Of a stretch of DNA of 36,862 nt, positions 17,292-26,029 are shown in pieces (within the stretch, counting starts at the first letter, position 1; each line of letters begins with the position of its first letter). Source of the stretch: Alphaproteobacteria bacterium. GTDB lineage: Bacteria > Pseudomonadota > Alphaproteobacteria > Thalassobaculales > Thalassobaculaceae. A model generated the notes under the pieces. That model was not told where the DNA came from and did no database searches. It saw only the letters and a list, made by a program, of their open reading frames with translations. The translations under genes were made by a program, and so were the position numbers. The DNA is taken from positions 1 through 36,862 of the forward strand of contig JABMNR010000122.1 in the NCBI GenBank assembly GCA_013203465.1, read 5' to 3'.

Positions 17292-17320
17292 CTGTCAACG
17301 CGGCGCGGGGCGGTTATCAT
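17292..17320 (+). promoter_or_regulatory. Putative sigma-70 promoter of the lptF-lptG-lptD operon
   Basis: CTGTCA (17292-17297), 17 bases, TATCAT (17315-17320), with a predicted start near 17326 and a leader of about 30 bases. It sits in the 149-base divergent region between pepA and lptF. Confidence 0.45.
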
Positions 17321-17356
17321 GCGCCTGAACCTCATCGAAGGCGAGCCGCCAAGCGG

Positions 17357-18466
17357 ATGCGCATCACCCGTTACCTGATCCATCAGATTTTACTTGCGAT
17401 GGTCTTCATCGTGGTGTCGATGACCTGCGTCATCTGGTTGTCGCAATCGTTGCGTTTCGTCGATCTGATCGTCAACCGAGGTCTACCGATCCCCACCTTC
17501 GTGTTCCTCACGGTCATGCTGATGCCAACATGGCTGTCGATCGTGTTGCCGATCGCCAGTTTCGCGGCAACGCTGTTCGTCTATAACAAGATGACAAACG
17601 ATCGCGAGATGGTGGTGATGTCGGCGGCGGGGTTGAGCCCGATGCGGCTCGCCCGTCCTGCGTTGCTGGTTGCCGTCGCGACGACCGGGCTCTGCTACCT
17701 CATGACGTTGTATTTAGTGCCGATGAGCTATCGCGCCTTCAAGGAATTGCAATTCCAGATACGGCACAATTTCGAACATCTCGTGCTGCACGAAGGCGAG
17801 TTCCGGACGGTCGGCGACGGCCTCACCGTCTATGTTCGCGCCCGCGAGGCCGAAGGCGAGTTAGCCGGCATCGTGGTCCATGACCAACGCGAGTCCGATA
17901 AGACCGTCACCCTGGTCGCGGAACGCGGCGCACTGGTGTCCACGCCGGACGGTCCGCGAGTCATCATGGTCAATGGTAGCCGTCAGGAGCGCGTTACCAA
18001 CAGCGGACGGGTCAATATTCTGTACTTCGACCGCTATACCATTGATCTCGGCCGGATACAGGGGGATGTAGAACGCACGTTCCGTGATCAGAATGAGCTG
18101 TTTCTCGCCGATCTGCTCTGGCCGACCGTGACAATCACCGACTCGCGAAACTTCAACGAATATGTAGCCGAAGGTCACCAACGACTGACCAGCCCGTTGC
18201 TGGCGCTTACCTTAACGGCGGTCGGGTTGGCCGTCTTGCTGTCGGGACAGTTCTCTCGTCGTGGTCAGACCGTTCGGCTGATCGTCGCCGTGATTCTGGC
18301 TGGCGTGGTCGAGGCCGGTGGCTTGGGCACCAAGTACCTAGCGGCCAAGGACCCTTGGCTGTTGAGCGTGATGTGGGCCGCCGTGCTCGGGCCGTTCCTG
18401 CTTGCGCTGGTCGCGCTGTCGCGACGCCGGCTCAAGCGGCCGAACCCGACTACCGCGGTAGCGTGA
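17357..18466 (+). CDS. lptF: Lipopolysaccharide export permease LptF
   Basis: Inner-membrane subunit of the LptB2FG ABC transporter that extracts lipopolysaccharide and passes it towards LptC/A. The 369-residue product has the family form: three N-terminal membrane helices (starting RYLIHQILLAMVFIVVSM), the coupling segment YNKMTNDREMVVMSAAGLSP, a periplasmic beta-jellyroll of about 140 residues (around 130-275, including VLHEGEFRTV), and three C-terminal helices. The order lptF then lptG, and the NDREMVVMSAAG segment, support F rather than G. The ATP-binding partner LptB is not in the window. Its stop is seven bases before lptG. Confidence 0.95.
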   Translation: MRITRYLIHQILLAMVFIVVSMTCVIWLSQSLRFVDLIVNRGLPIPTFVFLTVMLMPTWLSIVLPIASFAATLFVYNKMTNDREMVVMSAAGLSPMRLARPALLVAVATTGLCYLMTLYLVPMSYRAFKELQFQIRHNFEHLVLHEGEFRTVGDGLTVYVRAREAEGELAGIVVHDQRESDKTVTLVAERGALVSTPDGPRVIMVNGSRQERVTNSGRVNILYFDRYTIDLGRIQGDVERTFRDQNELFLADLLWPTVTITDSRNFNEYVAEGHQRLTSPLLALTLTAVGLAVLLSGQFSRRGQTVRLIVAVILAGVVEAGGLGTKYLAAKDPWLLSVMWAAVLGPFLLALVALSRRRLKRPNPTTAVA

Positions 18467-18473
18467 GGCGGCG

Positions 18474-19571
18474 ATGCGGCTTTCCTGGACCCTCTCAGCC
18501 TATTTCGGTCGCCAGTTCACGTTCTGGGTGTTGGGCACGTTCTGCGCGATCATGGCGATCGTCTTCTTGCTTGACCTGATCGAGCTGTTGCGCCGCGGCG
18601 CCGCTAAGGAGAACGCGCATTTCGCGGTGCTGCTGCAGATGGCGTTGTTGAAAATGCCGCATATGGGGCAACAGATATTACCGTTCGCCATGCTGTTCGG
18701 CTCGATGATGGCGTTCACGCGACTGACCCGAACGAACGAGTTGGTGGTCGCCCGCGCGGCCGGAGTATCGGTGTGGCAATTCCTGATGCCGGCGATCGCC
18801 GTGGCACTGCTGATCGGCGCTTTCAAGGTAGCGGTCTTCAATCCGATCGCCTCGGTCATGATCGCGCGGTTCAACGTGTTGGAGGACACCATCCTGCGCA
18901 ACCGAGTGGACAGTTTCCTATCGGTCGGCCAGGGCGGGTTGTGGATTCGCGAGCGCACCGAGACCGGGCAAAACGTGCTACACGCGCGGGCCACGCGGCA
19001 AGACGACGCCGAGCTCGCCAACGTGCTGGTCATGAGCTTCGGACGGAACGACCGGTTCGAAGAGCGCATCGACGCCGCTCGCGCACGGCTGCACGATGGT
19101 TATTGGGAACTGCTGGACGCGGTCGTAACCTCAGCGGTCGGCCGACCAGAATTACGCGACCGCGTTCGTATCCCAACCCGCCTGACGATCGAGAACATCC
19201 AGGACAGCTTCGCCTCACCCGAGACCATGTCATTTTGGGAGCTTCCGGGGTTCATTCGGATTCTTGAAAACGCGGGCTTCTCAGCGGTGAAACACCGTCT
19301 CTATTGGCACGCGCTGCTCGCTTCGCCATTGCTACTCACCGCCATGGTGTTGATCGCCGCCACCTTCTCGCTAAGGCTCACGCGACGCGGCAGCACGCTC
19401 GCCTGGGCCGCGAGCGGATTATTTTTCGGATTCGTGCTGTATTTCGTCACAGACATTGTCTTCGCGCTCGGCCTGTCGGCAAGTATTCCAGCGGTGCTGG
19501 CCGCCTGGACCCCAGCCACGGTCACCATGTTGCTGGGAATGACCAGCCTGCTGCACCTCGAGGATGGATGA
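18474..19571 (+). CDS. lptG: Lipopolysaccharide export permease LptG
   Basis: Second membrane subunit of the LPS transporter, pairing with LptF. It has 365 residues: N-terminal helices starting SAYFGRQFTFWVLGTFCAIM, the coupling segment FTRLTRTNELVVARAAGVSVW, a periplasmic jellyroll (about 120-260), and C-terminal helices with HALLASPLLLTAMVLIAATF and RRGSTLAWAASGLFFGFVLYF (split across adjacent helices). The ATG at 18474 follows lptF closely. The last codons overlap the start of lptD in an ATGA. Confidence 0.95.
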   Translation: MRLSWTLSAYFGRQFTFWVLGTFCAIMAIVFLLDLIELLRRGAAKENAHFAVLLQMALLKMPHMGQQILPFAMLFGSMMAFTRLTRTNELVVARAAGVSVWQFLMPAIAVALLIGAFKVAVFNPIASVMIARFNVLEDTILRNRVDSFLSVGQGGLWIRERTETGQNVLHARATRQDDAELANVLVMSFGRNDRFEERIDAARARLHDGYWELLDAVVTSAVGRPELRDRVRIPTRLTIENIQDSFASPETMSFWELPGFIRILENAGFSAVKHRLYWHALLASPLLLTAMVLIAATFSLRLTRRGSTLAWAASGLFFGFVLYFVTDIVFALGLSASIPAVLAAWTPATVTMLLGMTSLLHLEDG

Positions 19572-21781
19572 GACCTGCGCCGCAGCATCGACGGGTGGAT
19601 CCGGTCGGCGATAGCAGGCCGTGGTGGTCGCCTTGGGGGCCGGCGCTGAAGATGGTTGTGTTGACGCTGCTGATCGCGCTGCCGGCCGGAGCCCAAGACG
19701 TCGATGTCGAGAACACCCCAGTGCTGCTCGTGGCCGACGAGTTGATCTACGATGAAAGCCTTGGCGTGGTGACCGCGCGCGGCAACGTCGAACTGAACCA
19801 GGGATCGCGTGTACTGCTCGCCGATACAGTCACCTACAATCGTAAGGCTAACTCGGTGACCGCCTCGGGCAAGGTCTCGCTGCTGGAACCGACAGGTGAG
19901 GTGCTGTTCACCGATTACGCCGAATTGAACAATGCACTGAAGACCGGCTTCATCAAAAACCTCAGAGCGTTATTGACCGACGGCTCCCGGCTGGCGGCTG
20001 CGCAAGCCGAGCGTACAGCCGATGAGCGCAAAGTGATGGAGCGGGCGGTTTTCTCGCCTTGCAATCTCTGCAAGGAAGACCCTGAGAGGGCACCGCTTTG
20101 GCAAATCAAGGCGGTCAAGGTCGTTCATGACGAGCGCGCCAAGGACATCATCTACACGAACGCCACCCTCGAAATGTTTGGCGTGCCGGTGCTCTATACT
20201 CCCTATCTCAGCCACCCAGACCCGACAGTGGATAGGCGCTCCGGCTTGCTGGCGCCGACCCTCGGAGTATCGGGCAATCTAGGGGCGATCTATGGACAGC
20301 CCTACCACTATGTGTTCGATCGCTCGCGCGACGTGACGATCGAGCCCACTGTGTACACGGCCGAGGGCAGCATCCTGCAGGGCGAGTACCGGCAGAGATT
20401 TGGCAATGGCGAGATCAATCTGAAGGCCACCGGCGGCTGGGTCGATCAGCATGACGGCAGCAACGAGACCGGCGAGAGAGATCTGGAAGGCAGCGCTGAT
20501 TTCGAAGGCCGGTTCGCGCTGAATCGCACCTGGCGTAGCGGCTTCGATTTTGAGCAATCGAGCGAACGAACCTACCTTCGACGCTTCCGCCTCGGCGGCG
20601 AGGATGTCCTGACGAGTCGCCTGTTCGCGGAGGGATTCCGCGGTCGCAACTACACCGCGATCAATGCCTACAAATGGCAGGATCTACGCGCCTCAACTAA
20701 TCCGGACGACACGCCGACCGTGCTGCCAATGGCGGAATACCACCACGTCGGCCGGCCTGACCCCTATGGTGGTCGATCCTCGATCGATGCCAGTGTGCTG
20801 TCGCTGACCCGCGATGCCGGGAGCGATAGTCAACGCGCCTCCATGGTCTATGGCTGGGCGTTGCCGCATACCACCGCGGGCGGTGAGGTATACACGCTCA
20901 ACGCTCGGCTTCAGACCGATGGTTATCTCGCCTCGGATCAAACATCCGGCGGCACGGGCGACAATAGCGAGGCGACCGGCCGCGTGTTTCCGCAGGTCGG
21001 GTTGAAATGGCAATATCCCTTGGCGCGTCGCGGCAGCTCTTACACCCAGGTGGTGGAGCCAATCATCGGGGTAGTCGCCGGTCCGCGCGGGGGCAACCCG
21101 GATGAAATTCCGAATGAGGACAGCCGCTCGTTCGAATTCGACACCACCAATCTATTCCGCCTCAACCGCTTCGAGGGCGTGGATCAGGTAACCAGCGGCT
21201 CGCGGGTCAACTACGCGCTGCGCACCGGCGTCTACGGCGACGGTGGCGGCCAGACCGAAGTTCTCGTCGGACAGAGTTTCCGGTTCTACGGAAACGGTGC
21301 GTTCGACAAGGGCTCCGGTCTGGACGACGACCTCTCCGATATCGTGGGGGCCATAACCGTGCGCCCGAGGGATGCGCTTGACTTCAGGTATCGGTTTCGG
21401 CTCGATCCGGCCAGCGGCTCACTCAACCGGAATGAAGTCGGCTTCGGCTACAACTATGGTCGTTTCGCCTTCCTCGCGGATTATGTCCAGCTCGACGAAA
21501 GCGTATCCTCCGATCTGGCGGGTGATCGTGAGCAGATCGAGCTGACGCTGCACACCCGACTGACCGACAACTGGAACCTTCTCACCAACGCGATCCACGA
21601 TCTGAGCGATGGTGAAAACCGGCTTCTACGTGGCAAGATTGGCCTGACCTACACCGATGAATGCCTGCTGTTCGGCGTCGACTTCGAGCGGTCCGACATC
21701 AGCGATGAGGATATCGAACCCGACGATCGGGTCATGTTCCGCATCGTGTTCAAACACCTCGGTGGCGTCGAAAGCAAATGA
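19568..21781 (+). CDS. lptD: LPS assembly outer-membrane protein LptD
   Basis: Outer-membrane barrel that inserts LPS into the outer leaflet together with LptE. The ATG at 19568 forms an ATGA overlap with the lptG stop (737 residues); open frame upstream of it lies within lptG and is not used. The product has a long basic n-region followed by a signal core (MVVLTLLIALPAGAQ), an OstA-like N-terminal domain (about 45-170, with ARGNVELNQGSRVL), and the LptD barrel from about 190 on, with FGVPVLYTPYLSHPDP and repeated beta strands to the end. Visible mature cysteines are a CNLC pair and one in TDECLLFGVDF near the C-terminus, so the disulfide pattern is simpler than in E. coli. No terminator is obvious before surA. 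Confidence 0.95.
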   Translation: MRPAPQHRRVDPVGDSRPWWSPWGPALKMVVLTLLIALPAGAQDVDVENTPVLLVADELIYDESLGVVTARGNVELNQGSRVLLADTVTYNRKANSVTASGKVSLLEPTGEVLFTDYAELNNALKTGFIKNLRALLTDGSRLAAAQAERTADERKVMERAVFSPCNLCKEDPERAPLWQIKAVKVVHDERAKDIIYTNATLEMFGVPVLYTPYLSHPDPTVDRRSGLLAPTLGVSGNLGAIYGQPYHYVFDRSRDVTIEPTVYTAEGSILQGEYRQRFGNGEINLKATGGWVDQHDGSNETGERDLEGSADFEGRFALNRTWRSGFDFEQSSERTYLRRFRLGGEDVLTSRLFAEGFRGRNYTAINAYKWQDLRASTNPDDTPTVLPMAEYHHVGRPDPYGGRSSIDASVLSLTRDAGSDSQRASMVYGWALPHTTAGGEVYTLNARLQTDGYLASDQTSGGTGDNSEATGRVFPQVGLKWQYPLARRGSSYTQVVEPIIGVVAGPRGGNPDEIPNEDSRSFEFDTTNLFRLNRFEGVDQVTSGSRVNYALRTGVYGDGGGQTEVLVGQSFRFYGNGAFDKGSGLDDDLSDIVGAITVRPRDALDFRYRFRLDPASGSLNRNEVGFGYNYGRFAFLADYVQLDESVSSDLAGDREQIELTLHTRLTDNWNLLTNAIHDLSDGENRLLRGKIGLTYTDECLLFGVDFERSDISDEDIEPDDRVMFRIVFKHLGGVESK

Positions 21782-21834
21782 CGAAGGCCTCCGTTATAGC
21801 CGCTATTTCACATTGGCTCGGTTTCCACACCCCA

Positions 21835-21863
21835 TGGCCGGTGCGTAGCGGCATTGGTATAAT
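21835..21863 (+). promoter_or_regulatory. Putative promoter before surA with perfect TATAAT
   Basis: TATAAT at 21858-21863, preceded at 17 bases by the weak -35 TGGCCG (21835-21840). The predicted start is near 21870, about 24 bases before the surA ATG. This would give surA-pdxA-rsmA a promoter separate from lptFGD. Confidence 0.42.
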
Positions 21864-21893
21864 CAACCCTTCGACACCACATTGATCGACGTC

Positions 21894-23168
21894 ATGAAAA
21901 CCGGACGCCTTCGCCGCTTGTGTCTCGCCCTAACCGTTCCAGGGTTGTTGTTCCTGATCGACCCCGCGCCGGCACAGGAACTACAGCGCATCGCGGCCGT
22001 GGTGAACGACGACATCGTGTCGATGCGCGACCTTCGAAGCCGCGTGCGCATGGTGATCGTGACCTCGCGATTGCCCGCGACGCCGGAGACGGCCAACCGC
22101 TTGGCGCCGCAAATCCTGCGTGGGCTCATTGACGAGCAGCTCCAGTTTCAGGAGGCCAAGCGCCAGGGCCAGACCGTCAACGAAGAGGAGATGCAGCGCG
22201 CACGCGGCGATGTTGAGATTCGCAACGGGCTCAAGCCCGGCGAGTTCCAAGCGTTCGTGCGCCGGCTCGGTGTCGATCCCAGCACGGTCGAGCAACAGCT
22301 TCAGGCATCGTTGCTATGGGCCAAGCTGGTGCGCCGTCGGTTCGGCAACGACGTGGCGATAAGCGAGGATGAAGTTCAGGAATCCCTCGACCGACTGCGC
22401 GCGGACGAGGGTAAAATCCAAAAGCGCGTGTCTGAAATTCTCCTGCCGGTCGACAACCCTGGTGAGGAAGCCGATGTCCAACGGCTCGCCGGTCGTCTGG
22501 TCGAGCAACTGCGGGCTGGAGCCAGGTTCGGCGATGTCGCACGGCAGTTCTCGCGAGCGGCCAACGCGTCGGTTGGTGGCGATATCGGCTGGGTATTGCC
22601 CGAGCGGCTAGCGCCCGAGATCGCAGCCGCCATCGAAGCACTTGACGTCGGTCAAATTTCGGAGCCGATCCGCACGTTGTTCGGCTATCACATTATCCGT
22701 GTGGCCGACACCAACGTGCTGGCCGGTCCCGATCCGATGGCCGAACGGGTCACGCTAAAGCAGATATTCTTGCCGGTGCCGCCGAGCGCTGGCGATGAAG
22801 GGCGCGCAGCGCAGCGCAGCCTGGCCGAGGCGGTCGCCGCCACCGCCCAAGATTGCGCCGATATCGATGTCTTGGCCGAAGAAGTGAAATCGCCCGTTTC
22901 GCCCAATCTAGGGGAATTCAGTATTGGCGAACTTGCCCCGGCACTGCGTGGTCCGGTCGCCGATCTGAAAACCGGCGACGCCAGCGCGCCAATCGACTTG
23001 CCGAACGGCGTGATGGTCGTGATGGTGTGCGATCGACAAGCCGCGCCGAGCAATCTGCCGACCGCCGAGGCGATCCGCCGTCAACTTGAAAGCCAACGTT
23101 ACGAAATCTTGGCCCAGCGCTATCTGCGCGATCTGCGCCAAAATGCTTTCGTCGAACCTCGGGTCTAA
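21894..23168 (+). CDS. surA: Periplasmic chaperone / peptidyl-prolyl isomerase SurA
   Basis: Escorts outer-membrane proteins, including LptD, across the periplasm. The ATG at 21894 gives 424 residues; a TTG four codons upstream is less likely. It has a signal peptide ending near PAPAQ, then the SurA N-terminal domain starting RIAAVVNDDIVSMRDLRSRV. One clear parvulin domain spans about 165-265 (VSEILLPVDNP, FGDVARQFSRAANASVGGDIG within it, and FGYHIIRVAD), and a second degenerate one follows at VTLKQIFLPVPP. The final helix returns to the core domain, as in SurA. Neighbours lptD and pdxA match the order seen in many proteobacteria. Confidence 0.92.
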   Translation: MKTGRLRRLCLALTVPGLLFLIDPAPAQELQRIAAVVNDDIVSMRDLRSRVRMVIVTSRLPATPETANRLAPQILRGLIDEQLQFQEAKRQGQTVNEEEMQRARGDVEIRNGLKPGEFQAFVRRLGVDPSTVEQQLQASLLWAKLVRRRFGNDVAISEDEVQESLDRLRADEGKIQKRVSEILLPVDNPGEEADVQRLAGRLVEQLRAGARFGDVARQFSRAANASVGGDIGWVLPERLAPEIAAAIEALDVGQISEPIRTLFGYHIIRVADTNVLAGPDPMAERVTLKQIFLPVPPSAGDEGRAAQRSLAEAVAATAQDCADIDVLAEEVKSPVSPNLGEFSIGELAPALRGPVADLKTGDASAPIDLPNGVMVVMVCDRQAAPSNLPTAEAIRRQLESQRYEILAQRYLRDLRQNAFVEPRV

Positions 23169-23204
23169 TACCAAGGTTCACGGATAGAGACCGATGGAGA
23201 CGGC

Positions 23205-23357
23205 ATGCTGGAGTTTCCGGTTAGGAGCGCGTGTCGTGGCGATACGGGGCATCGCGAGACAGGCGGGACGACGCCCGAAAGACCCGGCATGCCGCCGCTG
23301 CGGTCGGCCGGGCGGCCGATCTCCATGAACTTCTATTCATGCACCTTGGTACAATGA
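23205..23357 (+). CDS. Possible 50-codon reading frame coupled to pdxA (unrecognised)
   Basis: The ATG at 23205 follows GGAGAC with a short spacer, and the frame closes with the TGA of an ATGA whose ATG (23354) is the preferred pdxA start. The predicted 50-residue peptide is rich in Arg, Gly and Pro, has two Cys, no signal peptide or membrane helix, and resembles no family I know. It could be a leader peptide that couples translation into pdxA, which otherwise lacks a visible ribosome binding site, or a chance frame in GC-rich DNA. No coding claim is made beyond the signals described. Confidence 0.25.
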   Translation: MLEFPVRSACRGDTGHRETGGTTPERPGMPPLRSAGRPISMNFYSCTLVQ

Positions 23358-24385
23358 CCTGGACAACCTCCCGGCCTCTGGCCGTCACCCCAGGGGAAGC
23401 GGCTGGTATTGGGGTCGAGTTGGCGATCGCAGCTTGGACGCGCCGCAACCAGCGGATACCACCCTTCCTGCTGATCGACGATCCCGCACGCGTGCGGCGG
23501 CGGGCCGACATAATCGGCGCCGTGCTGCCCATCGAGGCCATCGACCATCCGAGCAAAGCCCTCGCCGTGTTCGATCGCGCCCTGCCCGTCCTGCCCCATG
23601 ACTTCGCCGCCGAAGACGTACCCGGGGCTCCGGACCCAGCGAATGGTCCGGCCACGATCCACGCGATCGAACGAGCGGTAAACATGGTCCGGGATGGCCA
23701 AGCGTCGGCCATCGTCACCAACCCGATCCAAAAGGAAGCTCTATATCAGGCCGGCTTCGCGCATCCAGGCCACACCGAATTCCTGGCCGCGCTGTCGGGG
23801 CCGGCCGTGACGCCGGTGATGCTGCTCGCCAGCCCTGAGCTGCGGGTCGTGCCTGTCACCATTCACATCCCGCTGGCCGAGGTGCCGCGCCATCTCACGA
23901 CCGAGGCGATCGTAACCACGGGCCGGATCACCGCCGCGGCTCTCATTCGGGATTTCGGCATCGCTCAACCCCGGCTGGCTGTGGCCGGCCTCAACCCACA
24001 CGCCGGCGAAGGCGGTGCGCTTGGTCACGAAGATGCTGAGATCATCGCCCCGGCGGTCGCGGCACTACGCGCGGACGGCCTCGACGTCCGAGGACCGCTG
24101 CCGGCGGACACGATGTTCCACGCCGAGGCACGGCGCACCTACGACGTCGCCTTGGGCATGTATCACGACCAGGTTCTGGTGCCGATCAAGACACTGGACT
24201 TTTGGAGAGGGGTCAACGTCACGCTCGGGCTGCCGTTCGTGCGCACCTCACCGGATCATGGTACCGCCTTGGCGTTGGCCGGTACCGGCAAGGCACGGCC
24301 CGACAGTCTGATCGCCGCGCTGCGCCTTGCCGCCGAGATGGCCGAGCGACGCGCGGCCACAGCGAACGCGGAGATCCGCGGGTGA
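23354..24385 (+). CDS. pdxA: 4-hydroxythreonine-4-phosphate dehydrogenase
   Basis: NAD-dependent, metal-dependent enzyme of the DXP-dependent pyridoxal phosphate pathway, acting with PdxJ. The ATG at 23354 gives 343 residues (E. coli has 329) and the family N-terminus RPLAVTPGEAAGIGVELA. An ATG five codons upstream (23339) cannot be excluded. Metal-binding histidines are visible in HPGHTEFLA, in VTIHIPLAEV and in MYHDQVLVPIK; GLNPHAGEGG and FVRTSPDHGTALALAGTG (the C-terminal substrate and NAD region) are intact. The usual start motif MGEPAGIG reads PGEAAGIG here. Its stop overlaps the rsmA start as GTGA. Confidence 0.94.
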   Translation: MTWTTSRPLAVTPGEAAGIGVELAIAAWTRRNQRIPPFLLIDDPARVRRRADIIGAVLPIEAIDHPSKALAVFDRALPVLPHDFAAEDVPGAPDPANGPATIHAIERAVNMVRDGQASAIVTNPIQKEALYQAGFAHPGHTEFLAALSGPAVTPVMLLASPELRVVPVTIHIPLAEVPRHLTTEAIVTTGRITAAALIRDFGIAQPRLAVAGLNPHAGEGGALGHEDAEIIAPAVAALRADGLDVRGPLPADTMFHAEARRTYDVALGMYHDQVLVPIKTLDFWRGVNVTLGLPFVRTSPDHGTALALAGTGKARPDSLIAALRLAAEMAERRAATANAEIRG

Positions 24386-25236
24386 ACGATTCCATCGTGG
24401 CGAAGGTCACCGCACTGCCGCCGTTACGCGAAGCGATCGCCGCCGCCGGCTTTTCCGCCAAAAGGAGCCTCGGGCAGAACTTTTTGCTCGACCTGAACCT
24501 GACCCGGCGGATCGCCCGGGCCGCCGGTAACTTGGAGGCCGGCACGACCATCGAGATCGGCCCCGGGCCGGGCGGGTTGACCCGTGCGTTGCTGATCGAG
24601 GGAGCCGGCCACGTCATCGCCGTCGAGCGTGACCGCCGCGCGGCGGAGGCTCTTGCGCCGCTGGTATCGGCAGCCGGCGGGAGGCTCGAGCTGGTCGAGG
24701 GTGATGCGCTGAAGGTCGATCTGGCAACCCTGGGAAAGCCGCCACGGCGGGTGGTGGCAAACCTTCCCTACAACATCGCGACCCGCCTGCTACTCGGTTG
24801 GCTGGAGACCCCCTCGTCCTTTGAGTCGCTCACGTTGATGTTCCAGAAAGAAGTGGCAGACCGTCTGATCGCCGGGCCTGGTGATGACGCCTATGGCCGC
24901 TTATCAGTGCTTGTCGGCTGGTTGTGCAACGTGTCCAGGGTCACCGATGTGCCGCCATCCGCCTTCACGCCATCGCCAAAGGTGTGGTCATCGGTTGTCC
25001 GTCTCGCTCCTCGTTCGGAACCGCTGGAGCCGGCCGATCGGCGAACCTTGGAACGCATTACCGAAGCCGCCTTCGCGCAACGGCGCAAGATGCTGCGCCA
25101 AAGCCTGAAGCGGTTTGGCGGCGACGTACTGCTCGAAGCTGCTGGCGTTGAACCGACGCAACGCCCCGAGCGATTGTCGATCGCGGAGTTCTGTTCCCTG
25201 GCCCGAGCGCTTCACGACAGGGAGAACACGGCGTGA
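24382..25236 (+). CDS. rsmA: 16S rRNA dimethyladenosine transferase (KsgA)
   Basis: Dimethylates two adjacent adenines in the 3' terminal hairpin of 16S rRNA (A1518 and A1519 in E. coli) during small-subunit maturation. The 284-residue product has the approach motif KRSLGQNFLLDLNLTRRIA, SAM motif I EIGPGPGGLT, acidic motif II EGDALKVDL, the catalytic NLPYNI motif, and the C-terminal PSAFTPSPKVWSSVVRL and QRRKMLRQSLK segments. The start is the GTG at 24382, overlapping the pdxA stop; coding potential upstream belongs to pdxA. It in turn overlaps the following acetyltransferase gene, so three genes are translationally linked. Confidence 0.97.
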   Translation: MNDSIVAKVTALPPLREAIAAAGFSAKRSLGQNFLLDLNLTRRIARAAGNLEAGTTIEIGPGPGGLTRALLIEGAGHVIAVERDRRAAEALAPLVSAAGGRLELVEGDALKVDLATLGKPPRRVVANLPYNIATRLLLGWLETPSSFESLTLMFQKEVADRLIAGPGDDAYGRLSVLVGWLCNVSRVTDVPPSAFTPSPKVWSSVVRLAPRSEPLEPADRRTLERITEAAFAQRRKMLRQSLKRFGGDVLLEAAGVEPTQRPERLSIAEFCSLARALHDRENTA

Positions 25237-25733
25237 AAGACGGCTCACCGTTGCATCAACTGACCACCGACCCGGATGGCCTGACGTTGCGGTCAGCGCG
25301 CGAGGCTGATCTGCCGGCCATCATCGCGCTGCTGCTCGACGACCCGTTGGGCAAGTCGCGCGAACGCCTTGAGAACCCCTTGCCGGTCATTTATCGAGCG
25401 GCCTTCCAGGCCATGGAAGCCCAAGGCGGCAACATCTATCTGCTCGCCGAGCGCGACGGCATTCTGCTTGGTTGCCTGCAGCTTACCTTGATCCCCGGCA
25501 TTAGCCGCGAGGGCACCACCCGCGCCCAGGTCGAGGGCGTACGGGTCGCGGGTGCGGCACGCGGCGAAGGTCTGGGTGAACGGCTGATGCGCGAAGCGAT
25601 TGCGCGATCACGGGACGCCGGAGCAAGGCTGATGCAACTCACCACCGATCACCGCCGGGTCGACGCGCGCCGGTTTTACGAGCGGCTCGGCTTCCAAGGC
25701 TCGCATCTCGGCATGAAATTGGTGTTGGACTAA
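25233..25733 (+). CDS. GNAT-family N-acetyltransferase
   Basis: Predicted acetyl-CoA-dependent acetyltransferase of 166 residues. The GNAT core is visible: start LRSAREADLPAIIALL, strand LGCLQLTLIPGISREG, the acetyl-CoA loop VRVAGAARGEGLGERLMREAI (Q/RxxGxG/A as RGEGLG), and the C-terminal QLTTDHRRVDARRFYERLGF in two parts. The substrate cannot be told; GNATs of this kind can acetylate small molecules or protein N-termini. The GTG start overlaps the rsmA stop (GTGA). It appears to be the last gene of the plus-strand operon, since a hairpin follows 22 bases after its stop. Confidence 0.88.
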   Translation: MKDGSPLHQLTTDPDGLTLRSAREADLPAIIALLLDDPLGKSRERLENPLPVIYRAAFQAMEAQGGNIYLLAERDGILLGCLQLTLIPGISREGTTRAQVEGVRVAGAARGEGLGERLMREAIARSRDAGARLMQLTTDHRRVDARRFYERLGFQGSHLGMKLVLD

Positions 25734-25755
25734 ATCCCTGGACCCACAACGAAGA

Positions 25756-25776
25756 GGGGCGGCCGATGGCCGCCCC
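25756..25776. terminator. Bidirectional terminator between the GNAT gene and cspA
   Basis: Perfect GGGGCGGCC/GGCCGCCCC stem of nine pairs with a GAT loop, between two convergent genes. On the minus strand it is followed by TCTTCGTTGT, on the plus strand by GTCTCAC; both T runs are poor. Confidence 0.72.
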
Positions 25777-25822
25777 GTCTCACGTCGGTCCGATCCGAGA
25801 AAGGATCGGCAAGAATGTTCGC

Positions 25823-26029
25823 TCAGTCGAGGGCGACGAGGTTCTCAGCGGCCTTTTTGCCGTTGTTGCCAGCAGCCAATTCGTACTCCAGCTTCTGACC
25901 TTCACGCAGGCTCGACATACCGGCCCGCTCGACAGCCGAGATGTGAACGAACACATCCGGACCACCATTGCTGGGCTCGATGAAGCCATAACCCTTAGTC
26001 GCGTTGAACCACTTAACAGTACCGTTCAT
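25823..26029 (-). CDS. CspA-family cold-shock protein
   Basis: Single OB-fold RNA chaperone of 68 residues that melts RNA secondary structure. Both RNA-binding motifs are present: KGYGFIEP (RNP1-like, normally KGFGFI) and VFVHISAVE (RNP2). It starts MNGTVKWFNATKG, the classic family N-terminus. The ATG at 26029 follows AGGGTTAG; the open frame further upstream is leader, not protein. It diverges from the membrane-protein gene across about 300 bases. Bacteria carry several paralogues, so I assign no specific symbol; whether this copy is cold-induced cannot be seen. Confidence 0.95.
   Translation of the reverse strand: MNGTVKWFNATKGYGFIEPSNGGPDVFVHISAVERAGMSSLREGQKLEYELAAGNNGKKAAENLVALD

Noticed and set aside
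19304-19567. Upstream extension of the lptD frame inside lptG
   Set aside because: The sequence is the shadow of the LptG C-terminal helices; the ATGA overlap at 19568 and the following signal peptide fix the lptD start.
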